DNA of 64,000 nt from Billgrantia bachuensis (GCF_011742165.1 NZ_JAAQTO010000040.1:1-64000); one strand, 5' to 3'. Positions 9,802 to 18,454 are shown, counted from the stretch's first letter. A program made the numbers and translations. The notes: generated from the sequence alone by a model not told the origin.

Positions 9802-10797
9802 TTACTCCCACGACGTTCGCCACTCCCAACCATCCTTTTCGAGGTAGGCGTGCCAGACGCGTTGGCTTTCCAGCCCCTCCAGGTAGTCGCGGATCTCTTC
9901 GCGGGGCTTGTCGAGTCCCGTCGTGGATGGCAGCCACGACGCGTCGATCCCCGGCACATCACGTGCTGGCCGCACGAAGTCGTGGCTGAGGACCATGAGA
10001 AAGTTCTCCAGCGAAAAGAGAGTGGCTTGGAGTTTGAAGCGTACCGAGGAGGACAGCGAGGTACTGCCATGGCAAATGATGGCAAGGGCCTGATAGAAAC
10101 GGAAAAGGGCTACCGGCAGGGCTTGCTCGGCATAGCCTTGATGGTAGTAGTGCAAGATTGGGTAGGCGAGATGCTGCTGACCGACGCTGATGATGGTCGA
10201 TTTCAGCGAGTCGGCCTGTTCGGCCAACTCGCTGAAATCGCCTTCTCCTTCCAGGCACTGCACGATCGCTGCCGGCGTGCTGCCAAGCGCGTGGATCGAG
10301 AGTGCCAGTTGACGTTTTTGTACCACGGCGGACATGACCGAGAGAATATAAGTCACGGCGAGCGTCAGCAGGAAGAAGCCGTTCGCCGCCGCCAGCACCG
10401 CAAATACCTGCCACCTGCCCGTACCGGCCACGAAGTCGCCGTAGCCCAGCGTGGTGATGGTATAGCCAACGAAATAGAGCCGCTCCAAGGGGTTGGCATA
10501 GGTGCCGGAGCCGGGATGAAACACCGCTGTCTCATGGCTGTTGAAGACCAGCCACCAACCCAGCCAGACCAAACCCATCCACACCGACAACAGCCCGACA
10601 GTGACCCAGGGTCCAACGGCTTGGAGCAATCCGTGCCGCGAGAAACGCCGGTACAACCACAATGCAGTAAACCAGGCGAACCGCCCCAGAAGGCGGGTAA
10701 TGGGTCCCGACCTAGATGCCGAGAGCGTCGTCTGTACGGCATCGTGGATTACCAGACCCACCAGAACAAAACCGCTTAGCGCAATGAATGTCGACAT
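9802..10797 (-). CDS. two-pore-helix ion channel protein (TLGYGD filter)
   Basis: A membrane protein of 331 residues with the potassium-type selectivity filter TLGYGD after a pore helix and flanked by membrane segments: one at the N terminus, one near WVTVGLLSVWMGLVWLGWW, and the inner helix near GFFLLTLAVTYILSV. The cytoplasmic C-terminal half (about 150 residues) matches no regulatory domain I know; it is not an evident RCK domain. AAGGAAG precedes the ATG at 10797, so the longer in-frame ATG at 10857 is not preferred. It is likely to conduct K+ and could help volume or osmotic control in a halophile, which is inference. Confidence 0.85.
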   Translation of the reverse strand: MSTFIALSGFVLVGLVIHDAVQTTLSASRSGPITRLLGRFAWFTALWLYRRFSRHGLLQAVGPWVTVGLLSVWMGLVWLGWWLVFNSHETAVFHPGSGTYANPLERLYFVGYTITTLGYGDFVAGTGRWQVFAVLAAANGFFLLTLAVTYILSVMSAVVQKRQLALSIHALGSTPAAIVQCLEGEGDFSELAEQADSLKSTIISVGQQHLAYPILHYYHQGYAEQALPVALFRFYQALAIICHGSTSLSSSVRFKLQATLFSLENFLMVLSHDFVRPARDVPGIDASWLPSTTGLDKPREEIRDYLEGLESQRVWHAYLEKDGWEWRTSWE

Positions 10798-11106
10798 AGC
10801 GCTTCCTTTGCCTAACGAATGGATTCCCTTCGATACCCTAACCCAGGTCGGGGCCATTCAGCTCGGTTTGACGCTGCATGCGCTTGGAAAATCACGGATC
10901 GTAAAGAGACTTGCCGCTGTGGGCAATCTTTCGTTAGGAAGCCCTACTTTTCTTTTCATTAGGAAACCCGACACGGGTTGATATACCGGTTGTCCGTTCC
11001 TACGTTTAACCGTGATGGCAGACGGACGCCAGCAGTGCCGGAAAACCGGTAAATGGAAGTACGCTTTCGCTTGTGTTCAACAGGCAAACTAGGAAGGAGA
11101 TCTGAC
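10798..11106. other. 309-base intergenic region between channel and KGG genes
   Basis: Divergent control region. It contains a direct repeat TTAGGAA at 10934-10940 and 10959-10965 and a small palindrome CCGG-AAAA-CCGG near 11039-11050. I find no sigma70 promoter here that I would defend; the GGAA repeats might belong to an alternative sigma factor promoter for the stress gene downstream. No gene is seen. Confidence 0.35.
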
Positions 11107-11598
11107 ATGGCACAGCGCAACCAGAATCCGGGCAACTTTGCCAACGATCCGCAGAAGGCCTCAGAGGCCGGCCATAAAGGTGGCCAGCACAGCGGTGGTA
11201 ACTTTGCCAACGATCCGCAGAAGGCTTCAGAGGCCGGCCAGAAAGGCGGCCATGAGAGTGGCGGTAACTTCGCCAACGACCCGCAGCGCGCCTCCGAGGC
11301 CGGTCACAAGGGCGGCCAGCAAAGCGGTGGCAATTTTGCCAACGATCCGCAACGCGCTTCCGAGGCCGGTCAGAAGGGCGGACATGAGAGCGGTGGTAAC
11401 TTCGCCAACGACCCACAGCGCGCCTCCGAAGCCGGCCATAAAGGTGGCCAGCACAGCGGTGGCAATTTTGCCAATGACCCGCAGAAAGCCTCCGAAGCCG
11501 GCCAGAAAGGCGGCCAGCACAGCGGTGGCAACTTTGCCAACGACCCGCAGAAGGCCTCAGAAGCCGGCCGCAAGGGTGGCAAGAACCAGGGCCGCTGA
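11107..11598 (+). CDS. KGG-repeat stress protein (YciG/Con-10 like), seven repeats
   Basis: A hydrophilic 163-residue protein built almost wholly of seven 22-residue units of the form GNFANDPQ(K/R)ASEAG(H/Q)KGG. Each unit carries the KGG motif (stress-induced bacterial acidophilic repeat). E. coli YciG and fungal conidiation protein 10 share the motif and are induced by stress; the biochemical role is not established and the protein is probably disordered. AGGAAGGAG lies just before the ATG at 11107. It stands alone with a strong terminator at 11687. The usual family members have two or three units, so seven is long. Confidence 0.9.
   Translation: MAQRNQNPGNFANDPQKASEAGHKGGQHSGGNFANDPQKASEAGQKGGHESGGNFANDPQRASEAGHKGGQQSGGNFANDPQRASEAGQKGGHESGGNFANDPQRASEAGHKGGQHSGGNFANDPQKASEAGQKGGQHSGGNFANDPQKASEAGRKGGKNQGR
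11131..11592 (+). repeat. seven tandem 66-bp units inside the KGG gene
   Basis: The unit begins GGCAACTTTGCCAACGATCC and recurs exactly every 66 bases (11131, 11197, ... 11527). Differences between units are mostly K/R and H/Q alternations plus synonymous changes. The order of H and Q types suggests that pairs of units were duplicated. Copy number could change by slippage or recombination without breaking the frame. Confidence 0.95.
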
Positions 11599-11686
11599 TA
11601 CGGTTACGGTCCATTCCGTTCCAGTTATCAGGAACTGGCAAACGAGACACGGAAGTTTCAGAACGGAAGCGTAACACCGTCTCGAA

Positions 11687-11717
11687 GGCTGTCAGGGTTA
11701 GCCCTGGCAGCCTTTTT
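11687..11717 (+). terminator. Rho-independent terminator of the KGG gene
   Basis: An 11-bp stem (GGCTGTCAGGG with CCCTGGCAGCC, one G-T pair) around a 4-base loop is followed by TTTTT. It lies 89 bases after the stop codon. Confidence 0.85.
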
Positions 11718-11796
11718 GCTGCTTCTTCAGGATTCACCATGCACGACCAAGGTCGAGTTGCGGCATGCATAGTGAGCGCGCACCCTACCCAGAAAT

Positions 11797-11820
11797 AAAA
11801 AAGACCCCCCGAAGGGGGTC
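11797..11820 (-). terminator. minus-strand terminator with TTCG tetraloop
   Basis: Read on the minus strand, GACCCCC-TTCG-GGGGGTC is followed by six T. It is a textbook terminator, but no intact minus-strand gene precedes it; only the short coding remnant at 11866-11943 does. Confidence 0.85.
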
Positions 11821-11865
11821 AGGTGGAGCACGCCAGCTCACATCGGTATATCGCCCGCTGTTCGT

Positions 11866-11943
11866 TCAGCCGTTGGCGATGTTGCCCAGGAAGGTGAAAC
11901 TCGGATCGACCTCCCTGCAGCGTTGTTCGGTATCAATGATCGT
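11866..11943 (-). pseudogene. possible 3' remnant of a lost gene
   Basis: Twenty-five codons without any start codon end in EVDPSFTFLGNIANG and a TGA, 46 bases before the minus-strand terminator. An intact C terminus plus its own terminator, with a stop codon right upstream, looks like the tail of a gene whose body has been deleted. I cannot name the family. The rest of 11599-12164 (566 bases) holds the two terminators and otherwise nothing recognised. Confidence 0.3.
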
Positions 11944-12164
11944 TTATTCAATACAATGCGATAGCCGCGCCAACAATCATAAAATCACTTAAAAACAAAG
12001 ACCTGCAAGAAGAACAGCACGCAGGCTTTGTGCCATTCCCCACCAGCTCACCCCACCTGCACCACCGAAGCCCATTTAATGGCTATTTTGCCGCATTTTG
12101 ATGCATTGCAAAATCAGCGAAGCGGCATAAATCAGCCGAACGTCTCGGCGCATTCGGCCCATCG

Positions 12165-12446
12165 CTACAACAACTCGCGGGTGACATTCATTACACGGCC
12201 GTCCACCGTGCGCTGCACCTTGTCCTCGATCTCGCTGCACAGTGACTCGATCTTCTGCCGCTCGTTGCCCACCGCCACGAAGGTCCACTCGCTCGCTTCC
12301 AGCCGATCGTGTTCACCGCTCTCGCATACCGCCACCGCAGGATTACGGCCGAAGCGTTCGTGCAAGCCGCCCATGCGCTGCCGTTTCTCCTTCAGCGATG
12401 CGCAGCCGGGCAGCGAAACATGCAGGGTCAGAATGGCTATATGCAT
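12165..12446 (-). CDS. DUF503 (YlxP-like) small protein
   Basis: A 93-residue cytoplasmic protein of the DUF503 family, recognised by the start MHIAILTLHVSLPGCASLKEKR and the C-terminal RVMNVTREL region. In Gram-positive bacteria the family member YlxP sits beside ribosome assembly factor rbfA; its function is not known. AAGGAGAAGACGC precedes the ATG at 12446, so a longer in-frame start at 12491 is not needed. It is isolated here, divergent from nhaD. Confidence 0.85.
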   Translation of the reverse strand: MHIAILTLHVSLPGCASLKEKRQRMGGLHERFGRNPAVAVCESGEHDRLEASEWTFVAVGNERQKIESLCSEIEDKVQRTVDGRVMNVTRELL

Positions 12447-12661
12447 GCGTCTTCTCCTTAGGTGATCCCTGACCAGTCCCGCACGGGACATGGCTTCACG
12501 CTAACACATGCGTCCCCACCCATGGCCGGAAGCGCTTCGCGATGCCCTTCGTCCCCCATGCAAAACTGGCATGGGCCAGCGACATCGCACCAATATCGCA
12601 ACGCAGCATTGCATGATATATAAGCGCTGAGTTCTTCCGCTCCTCCTCAGGACACACCACC

Positions 12662-14140
12662 ATGCTTCTCGGCTGTTCATCCTCCGCCTGGCCTCGAAAC
12701 CTTCGAGGCCCGGCTTTGCTGTTGCTCGTCGTTGCACTTACTACCGCCAGCCCGTTGGCGCATGCCGCCACCGGACCGCTTGTCCTGACGAATTCTCTGG
12801 TCGGCTTCGCCGCCGTTGCGCTATTCGTCCTGGCCTATGCCCTGGTGATGGCCGAAGAAAAAATTCATATGCGCAAGTCCAAGCCGGTGCTGGTCGCCGC
12901 CGGCCTCATCTGGTTCTTGATCGGCTGGGTCTACGTCCAGGCCGGCATGCCTGACGAGGCCGAACACGCCTTCCGCGAGACGTTGCTCGAGTTCGCCGAG
13001 CTGATGCTGTTCCTGCTGGTGGCGATGACCTACATCAACGCCATGGAGGAGCGACGGGTCTTTGATGCGCTGCGGTCCTGGATGGTGCGCAGGGGTTTCA
13101 GCTACCGTCAGTTGTTCTGGCTCACCGGTGGGCTCGCCTTCGTCATCTCGCCGGTGGCTGACAACCTGACTACCGCCATGCTGATGTGTGCGGTGGTGAT
13201 CAAGGTGGCCGAGGGCGACAAGCGCTTCATCAACCTGGCCTGTATCAATATCGTGGTAGCGGCTAACGCCGGCGGTGCCTTCAGCCCGTTCGGCGATATC
13301 ACCACGCTGATGGTATGGCAGGCCGGCATGCTGCAGTTCTACGAATTCTTCGCCCTGTTGCTACCCTCGCTAGTCAACTTCCTGGTGCCGGCAGTCGCCA
13401 TGAGCCTGTTCATCGGCAATCGTACTCCCAAGGGTGACGAAGAGGAGGTCGACCTCAAGCGCGGAGCCAGGCGGATCATTCTCCTGTTCCTGCTCACCAT
13501 TGCCACCGCCGTGGCCTGCCACTCCCTGCTGCACCTGCCTCCGGTGCTGGGCATGATGACCGGCCTGGGATATCTGCAGTTCTTCGGCTATTACTTGCGC
13601 CGTACCCTGCCCCGCTCGCTGGAACGTAAACGCGAGCACTACACGCTGACGGGTGACGAACGCCGCCTGGCTCAGCTTGGCAGCGTAGTGCCGTTCGATG
13701 TATTCAACCGTGTGGCGCGAGCTGAGTGGGATACCCTGCTGTTCTTCTACGGCGTGGTGATGTGCGTCGGCGGTCTGGGCTTCCTGGGTTACCTGAGCTT
13801 GGTGTCTGAATTGCTATACGGCTGGGACGCCACCTGGGCCAACATTGCGCTGGGCCTGGTCTCTGCCGTGATCGATAACATTCCGGTGATGTTCGCGGTG
13901 CTGACCATGCAGCCGGAGATGTCCCATGGAAACTGGCTATTGATCACGCTCACCGCCGGGGTCGGCGGTAGCCTGCTCTCCATTGGCTCCGCCGCTGGTG
14001 TCGCCCTGATGGGCCAGGCCCGTGGCTACTACACCTTTGCTGGGCACCTGCGCTGGGCGCCGGTGATCGCCCTGGGCTACGTCGCCAGTATACTGACCCA
14101 CCTGTGGCTGAATGCCGATAGCTTTCACGTCTTCAGTTGA
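12662..14140 (+). CDS. nhaD: Na+/H+ antiporter NhaD
   Basis: An inner membrane antiporter that expels Na+ (and Li+) in exchange for protons, important in alkaline or salty conditions. The 492 residues start with a hydrophobic signal-like helix ending in AHAA, followed by about eleven more membrane segments. Family landmarks include ISPVADNLTTAMLMCA and NAGGAFSPFGDITTLM in the ion transport family core and SAVIDNIPVMFAV near the end. AGGACACACCACC lies before the ATG. It is transcribed alone and ends in the palindromic terminator at 14158. NhaD is typical of marine and halophilic gammaproteobacteria, supporting a halophile. Confidence 0.93.
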   Translation: MLLGCSSSAWPRNLRGPALLLLVVALTTASPLAHAATGPLVLTNSLVGFAAVALFVLAYALVMAEEKIHMRKSKPVLVAAGLIWFLIGWVYVQAGMPDEAEHAFRETLLEFAELMLFLLVAMTYINAMEERRVFDALRSWMVRRGFSYRQLFWLTGGLAFVISPVADNLTTAMLMCAVVIKVAEGDKRFINLACINIVVAANAGGAFSPFGDITTLMVWQAGMLQFYEFFALLLPSLVNFLVPAVAMSLFIGNRTPKGDEEEVDLKRGARRIILLFLLTIATAVACHSLLHLPPVLGMMTGLGYLQFFGYYLRRTLPRSLERKREHYTLTGDERRLAQLGSVVPFDVFNRVARAEWDTLLFFYGVVMCVGGLGFLGYLSLVSELLYGWDATWANIALGLVSAVIDNIPVMFAVLTMQPEMSHGNWLLITLTAGVGGSLLSIGSAAGVALMGQARGYYTFAGHLRWAPVIALGYVASILTHLWLNADSFHVFS

Positions 14141-14157
14141 CCGAGCCACCGTTCGGT

Positions 14158-14182
14158 AACGGCGCCAGGGAGGGGCGCCGTT
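14158..14182 (+). terminator. terminator after nhaD
   Basis: AACGGCGCC and GGCGCCGTT form a perfect 9-bp stem around a 7-base loop, followed by CTCTTA. The T-run is poor, so termination strength is uncertain. It lies between the converging nhaD and metallophosphoesterase genes. Confidence 0.65.
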
Positions 14183-14225
14183 CTCTTATCGCTCCGGCGG
14201 CACCACCTGGTACGACGGTATTGAC

Positions 14226-14987
14226 TCAGACATTGATGACGAGGTCCGGTACGAACAAGGGTGGCTCGAACTCCCCCGGGTAACCGCCAGGGTTGGCCAG
14301 CACCCGCGTGCCGGCCACTTCACGATCCAGCGGCTCGTGGACGTGGCCGTGAATCCACAGGTCCATGCGCCCCATCATCGCCGGCAGGTGAGAAGCGAAG
14401 GCCGGCGACAGCGCATCGCCCCGGTAGCGAGGCGGAATGCACTCGGCCAAGGGCGCATGGTGGCTGACTACCACCCGAGGCCCGTCGAAGGGCTTGTCCA
14501 GCTCGACGGCAAGCCAAGCCAAGGCCTCGGAGTGCAGCCGCTGGCTCTCCCCCGGACTGAAGGTCTCCCCCTCAGGCTGCTCTATGATGCTGAAATCGGG
14601 CATCAGCCAGCGCGCCTTCTCCTCGGTCAGCGCAGGGTCGTGGCTCGGGTCATCGGCATAGAGCGCGAAGTCGGTCCATAGCGTCGTGCCGTGAAAGCGC
14701 ACGCCTCCCAGCGTGAGCGAACGGTTGTCGAGCAGGTGAATGCCCCATCGCTCGGCTTCGGCCGCCAGCGCCTGGCGCAGCAGCGTCATGGAAGCACCGT
14801 AGTACTCATGATTGCCCGGTACGTAGAGGATCGGCATCCCGGCGAAGCGCTCGGCCGCCCAGGCCAGCCCCTCCGCATGGCGGTGAATGTCCCCCGCAAG
14901 AATCACCGCATCTGCCACCACTTCCGGTAGCTCGCGCCCTTCGTCGAAATGTTCCAGATGCAGATCCGACAGCACCCTGAGCCGCAT
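14226..14987 (-). CDS. metallophosphoesterase
   Basis: A calcineurin-like phosphoesterase of 253 residues with the complete set of metal ligands in order: SDLHLEH, GDIH, GNHEYYG, SHHAPL and GHVH. It should hydrolyse a phosphomonoester or diester in the cytoplasm, with no signal peptide seen; the substrate is unknown. AAGGGGGT precedes the ATG. It is a single gene converging on nhaD. Confidence 0.9.
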   Translation of the reverse strand: MRLRVLSDLHLEHFDEGRELPEVVADAVILAGDIHRHAEGLAWAAERFAGMPILYVPGNHEYYGASMTLLRQALAAEAERWGIHLLDNRSLTLGGVRFHGTTLWTDFALYADDPSHDPALTEEKARWLMPDFSIIEQPEGETFSPGESQRLHSEALAWLAVELDKPFDGPRVVVSHHAPLAECIPPRYRGDALSPAFASHLPAMMGRMDLWIHGHVHEPLDREVAGTRVLANPGGYPGEFEPPLFVPDLVINV

Positions 14988-15152
14988 GACTACCCCCTTG
15001 TTCTACGCATCGGACCATCCCTCGGCCCCTCGGTAAGAGGTTCAGCATAAGCGGTATACGGAAAGCTCCGCCAGGCTTGGCTCATACGCCAGCTCGCGTC
15101 TATGTTGAAGTGGCCTGTTGCTAAAGGCGCAACGACTCAATGGAGGAGTCTC

Positions 15153-15728
15153 ATGAACGTGCAGAACACCACCGCGTCCGCTCAGGACGTCGTTGACATT
15201 CTCACCATCGACCATCGCGAAATGGAGGATCTGCTGGACCAGATCCAGCGCGCCCCGGATGCCGAGCAGCGCCGCGACCTGACCGATACGCTTATCGCCG
15301 AGGTGATGCGTCACGCCGTCGCCGAGGAGATGTACGTCTATCCGACGATGGAAAAGCGCATCCCTAATGGCGAGGAGGAAGCCGAGCACGACAAGGAGGA
15401 GCACGACGAGATCGTGCAGGTGATGAAGCAGTTGGAAGACGCCGATGCCGCCGAGCCGGCCTTCATGGATCGCGTGCACAAGCTGGACGAGCTGCTACGC
15501 CACCACGCCAAGGATGAGGAAGCCGATCAGTTTCCCAAGCTGCGTCAACGCATCGCCGGCGAGGACCTCGTCGAACTGGGCAAGAAGGTGGAGAAAGCCA
15601 AGCAGATGGCACCGACCCGCCCCCACCCTAGCGCGCCCCACTCCGAGCTGTTTCACAAGACGGTGGGGCCCGGTGTCGGCATGGTCGACCGACTGCGCGA
15701 CCAGCTCAGCGGCCGAATGACCGGCTGA
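15153..15728 (+). CDS. hemerythrin HHE-domain protein
   Basis: A cytoplasmic four-helix protein of 191 residues predicted to bind a di-iron centre. Ligand candidates are present in all helices: TIDHREME, RHAVAEEMYVYP, HDKEEHDE and RHHAKDEEADQF. Such proteins bind oxygen or protect against oxidative or nitrosative damage. The C-terminal 40 residues are basic and proline-rich. GGAGGAG lies before the ATG at 15153, favouring it over the upstream ATG at 15102. It is a single gene followed by a GC-rich hairpin. Confidence 0.9.
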   Translation: MNVQNTTASAQDVVDILTIDHREMEDLLDQIQRAPDAEQRRDLTDTLIAEVMRHAVAEEMYVYPTMEKRIPNGEEEAEHDKEEHDEIVQVMKQLEDADAAEPAFMDRVHKLDELLRHHAKDEEADQFPKLRQRIAGEDLVELGKKVEKAKQMAPTRPHPSAPHSELFHKTVGPGVGMVDRLRDQLSGRMTG

Positions 15729-15746
15729 TCGTCAGACCTTAGCTTC

Positions 15747-15777
15747 CCCCGGCGCCAGTTTCGCTACGGCGCCGGGG
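15747..15777 (+). terminator. hairpin after the hemerythrin gene
   Basis: A perfect 10-bp stem CCCCGGCGCC / GGCGCCGGGG encloses an 11-base loop. No T-run follows, so it may act as an RNA 3' end stabiliser or a weak terminator. Confidence 0.5.
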
Positions 15778-15801
15778 CGCTAATTCAACGGCACACAACG
15801 T

Positions 15802-16011
15802 TCATTCGCCAATCGCTGCCTCCCGCTGCCGACGGTATGTGTCGTAATCCGGCGGAAGTCGCTCGAAACACTCCTCTCTCTGGCTGGACGGCACCTGATG
15901 GCACTCAAGAGCATTGCTGTGTTTCAGCCCCTCGTACGTTCCGCGCTGGGAACAACCCAGCAAGAACCAGGGCAAGCAAAAGAAGAAAACGATACGCCAA
16001 AAGCCGCTCAT
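15802..16011 (-). CDS. small lipoprotein
   Basis: A 69-residue protein with a lipoprotein signal: hydrophobic N terminus and lipobox FLLGC, then a short polar domain with two further cysteines (LECHQVP, EECFERL) that could form a disulfide in the periplasm. No function is known. AAAGGAGGG lies before the ATG, and the start is coupled to the upstream SRPBCC gene (TGAGATG), so the two belong to one transcript. Confidence 0.75.
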   Translation of the reverse strand: MSGFWRIVFFFCLPWFLLGCSQRGTYEGLKHSNALECHQVPSSQREECFERLPPDYDTYRRQREAAIGE

Positions 16012-16012
16012 C

Positions 16013-16507
16013 TCACGCCCTCCTTTCCGCGACCTGACTCAAGGCCAGTTTTCGGTAGCGATCCAGAATGTAGGGCCAGCCATACTCGGAGGCCATGGCG
16101 TCACGATACTCCTCGGCACCATCGCCGTGGTTTCGAAAATCGTGGTGCTCGAGTATCAGGCGGGTAGCATTCGGCCCACTCTCATGGAAACGAAATTCCA
16201 CGGTGCTGGCGTTCGTGGGATCGGGCTGCGGTACTCGGCTGGGGCCGATCTGCCAGGTAATGGTCAAGCGCTCGGGCGGCTCCCAGGCCAGCACGCGCCC
16301 CCAATCCATCTGAAAGCCGCGCGGCCCCACCTCGGTACAGCGGCCATTCAACCGCGGCTCGATGCCGATAGTGTCCAAAGCCGATTGTGACCAGGTGTAT
16401 TCCGCCGGCCACCGGTCAGAGAACCGTTCGGTGAAGAGCTGGAAGGCGTGTCTCTGCGCCAATGGCACGTCGACCTTGTGAAACGTCGAGTCGCTTGATG
16501 AGGGCAT
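16013..16507 (-). CDS. SRPBCC (START-like/AHSA1) domain protein
   Basis: A 164-residue protein of the START/AHSA1 superfamily, a hydrophobic-cavity fold. The first strand (FHKVDVPLAQRHAFQLFT), the GRVLAWEPPERLTITWQIG segment and the C-terminal helix (GWPYILDRYRKLA) fit AHSA1-type proteins. Ligand and role are unknown. It is the first gene of a two-gene unit with the small lipoprotein. Divergent from the MobA-like gene. Confidence 0.82.
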   Translation of the reverse strand: MPSSSDSTFHKVDVPLAQRHAFQLFTERFSDRWPAEYTWSQSALDTIGIEPRLNGRCTEVGPRGFQMDWGRVLAWEPPERLTITWQIGPSRVPQPDPTNASTVEFRFHESGPNATRLILEHHDFRNHGDGAEEYRDAMASEYGWPYILDRYRKLALSQVAERRA

Positions 16508-16692
16508 GGCAGGCTCCGCTTTTCGTCCTGATATGAAGCGTAGCCATACACAGGCACCTTGGCTGCACGGGAAGGGATGGCGATGCCCCCTCAGGATCGT
16601 GCCGCTGATTCTGGTATAACTTGAACTCGGTGCGTGATGCGGGGCTCATAGAACCGGCCTAAGGCTATTTCGATGTTTACCAGGAGGTACTG

Positions 16693-16743
16693 ATGGGCGA
16701 TATCGTCCGGGTGCAACGCGGCGAGATCCGCAATGCACTCTGA
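16693..16743 (+). CDS. 16-codon leader reading frame overlapping the MobA-like gene
   Basis: A strong Shine-Dalgarno sequence (AGGAGG, 5 bases from the ATG) opens a frame encoding MGDIVRVQRGEIRNAL, whose stop lies 11 bases inside the following gene. The following gene has no good ribosome site of its own, so this frame may bring ribosomes to it by coupling, or be a remnant of a lost upstream gene. Confidence 0.4.
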   Translation: MGDIVRVQRGEIRNAL

Positions 16744-17332
16744 GTCCATCGTAGCGGTAGTGCTGGCCGCCGGTCTTTCGCGGCGCTTCGGCAAACAGGA
16801 CAAGCGCATCGCCCAACTGCCGGACGGTCGCGGAATTTTGGCGGCCACTGTGAGCCGGGCGGGTGAAGCCTTTCCCGTGCTGCGCGTGGTACTACGCGAA
16901 GAGGACGATCGGAATGCCTTGGGATTGCTCTCGACCACGCCCATCATACGTGCCACACGAGCCGAGCATGGTCTGGGGGCAAGCCTCGGTGAGGCCATCA
17001 CGGCCATTGGCCGCGATACCTCCCTGGCTGGCATCGAAGCTGCGGCCATTCTGCTCGGCGACATGCCCCGTATCGGCTTAGAGACCCTCCTCACCTTACG
17101 GCGCCAGGCTGGGCGCTCCCGCATCGTGCGTCCTTGCCATATGGGTAAGGCCGGCCATCCAGTGCTCTTCGGTCGTGAGTTCTGGCCCGCACTCGAAACC
17201 CTGGACGGAGACGACGGGGCCAAGAAAGTTCTCCATCATCACCGAGCTCGGCTTATTACCTGCAGTGTCGAGGATCCCGGCGTCTGCCTGGATATCGACA
17301 GGCAAGAAGACCTCATCGAAGACAAGATATGA
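16733..17332 (+). CDS. MobA/MocA-like nucleotidyltransferase
   Basis: A 199-residue NTP transferase of the MobA-like type, which joins a nucleotide to molybdopterin or a related cofactor. The N-terminal VVLAAGLSRRFG is the nucleotide-binding loop, LLGDMP holds the metal-binding Asp, and GHPVLFGREFW is the usual substrate loop. MocA (CTP) versus MobA (GTP) specificity cannot be settled. No xdhC or other molybdenum gene is next to it, which is unusual. Translation is probably coupled to the short frame at 16693. Confidence 0.85.
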   Translation: MHSESIVAVVLAAGLSRRFGKQDKRIAQLPDGRGILAATVSRAGEAFPVLRVVLREEDDRNALGLLSTTPIIRATRAEHGLGASLGEAITAIGRDTSLAGIEAAAILLGDMPRIGLETLLTLRRQAGRSRIVRPCHMGKAGHPVLFGREFWPALETLDGDDGAKKVLHHHRARLITCSVEDPGVCLDIDRQEDLIEDKI

Positions 17333-17517
17333 CACCACCTCGCCTCGAGTTGAAAGGCACAGTCCTCGGGCTCCCTTTTTCTTGCGCTTGTCCTCAAGCG
17401 TAGCCATGCCTAAACCAACTGGCCGCCCTTCTCGCCTCCTTGCCTTCGTGCCAAGCCGAGCTGCTAGAGTCAACGAAAGGATTCGTCACCGATACTCGGC
17501 TCAGTCAGGAGGACGCC

Positions 17518-18330
17518 ATGGCAAACAGCATACCGGCCCCGGATCATGGGGGTGCTTTCGATATCATGGCGCGATGGGGTTACGCCGCACGTGGCATCGT
17601 GTACCTGCTTGTTGGTGGCCTGGCCATGCTGGCGGCGATTGGGCAAGGAGGCGAGACAACGGACAGCCGCGGTGCGCTGGAGAGCCTGATGGGCGCCGCA
17701 TGGGGCGACGTACTGCTCGTTGCCATCAGCTTGGGCCTGTTGGGATATGCCTTGTGGCGCTGCATACAGGCCATCAAGGACACCGACCACCACGGCACCG
17801 ACGCCAAGGGCATGGCCATCCGTTCAGGCTTGCTGGTGAGCGCGGCCACGCACACACTGCTGGCGTTTTTTGCCGCGAGCCTGATCTTCACCCTGGGCGG
17901 CAATTCCGGAGATTCCGGCGGTGGCTCGGAGGGCCTGGCCAGTTGGTTGATGCAACAGCCATACGGTCGCTGGCTAGTAGGCGCCGTGGGCCTGGCCATC
18001 ATCGGTGCCGGCGTTGCCCATGGTATTAAAGGCTGGAAAGCGAAATTCGATCGTCACTTCGACATGTCGGCGCGAACCCAGCGCTGGGCCTACCCCATCT
18101 GCCGCTTCGGCCTGGTGATTCGCGGCCTGGTATTCCTGCTCATCGGTGCGTTCTTCATCATTGCCGCCTACCAGGTGGATCCCGACCAGGCGGGTGGTCT
18201 TGCCGAGGTCTTCAGCACCTTGCGCAGCCAGGCCTTCGGCCGCTGGCTATTGGCCTTCGTTGCCCTGGGCCTGTTCGCCTTCGGTCTCTATAGCCTGCTC
18301 GAAGCCATATACCGGCGCGTTAACCCCTAG
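17518..18330 (+). CDS. DUF1206 membrane protein
   Basis: A 270-residue inner membrane protein with three internally similar hairpins of two membrane segments each; each begins with a WGYAARGIVYLLVG-like motif (about residue 17, RYGRWLVGAVGL further on, and CRFGLVIRGLVFLLIG). This is the DUF1206 layout. Function unknown. GGAGGACGCC precedes the ATG at 17518; an in-frame ATG at 17440 is less likely. Transcribed alone. Confidence 0.87.
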   Translation: MANSIPAPDHGGAFDIMARWGYAARGIVYLLVGGLAMLAAIGQGGETTDSRGALESLMGAAWGDVLLVAISLGLLGYALWRCIQAIKDTDHHGTDAKGMAIRSGLLVSAATHTLLAFFAASLIFTLGGNSGDSGGGSEGLASWLMQQPYGRWLVGAVGLAIIGAGVAHGIKGWKAKFDRHFDMSARTQRWAYPICRFGLVIRGLVFLLIGAFFIIAAYQVDPDQAGGLAEVFSTLRSQAFGRWLLAFVALGLFAFGLYSLLEAIYRRVNP

Positions 18331-18454
18331 AGAGGACGTTACGCCAAGACGGTTGCGGTTGAGCCTATCGAACGCCCTGCCTGGGCAGTTGATGGAAAAC
18401 ACTTCCATTGTGCATGCTAGGCGCTCCGCTGGCTGGCCAACCTGGAGAAACGAA

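Noticed and set aside
10934..10965. TTAGGAA direct repeat as a sigma-E promoter of the KGG gene
   Set aside because: No matching -10 at the correct spacing could be found.
11131..11592. Tandem repeats that could be taken for a CRISPR array
   Set aside because: The 66-base units are contiguous without spacers and keep a reading frame with a good ribosome site.
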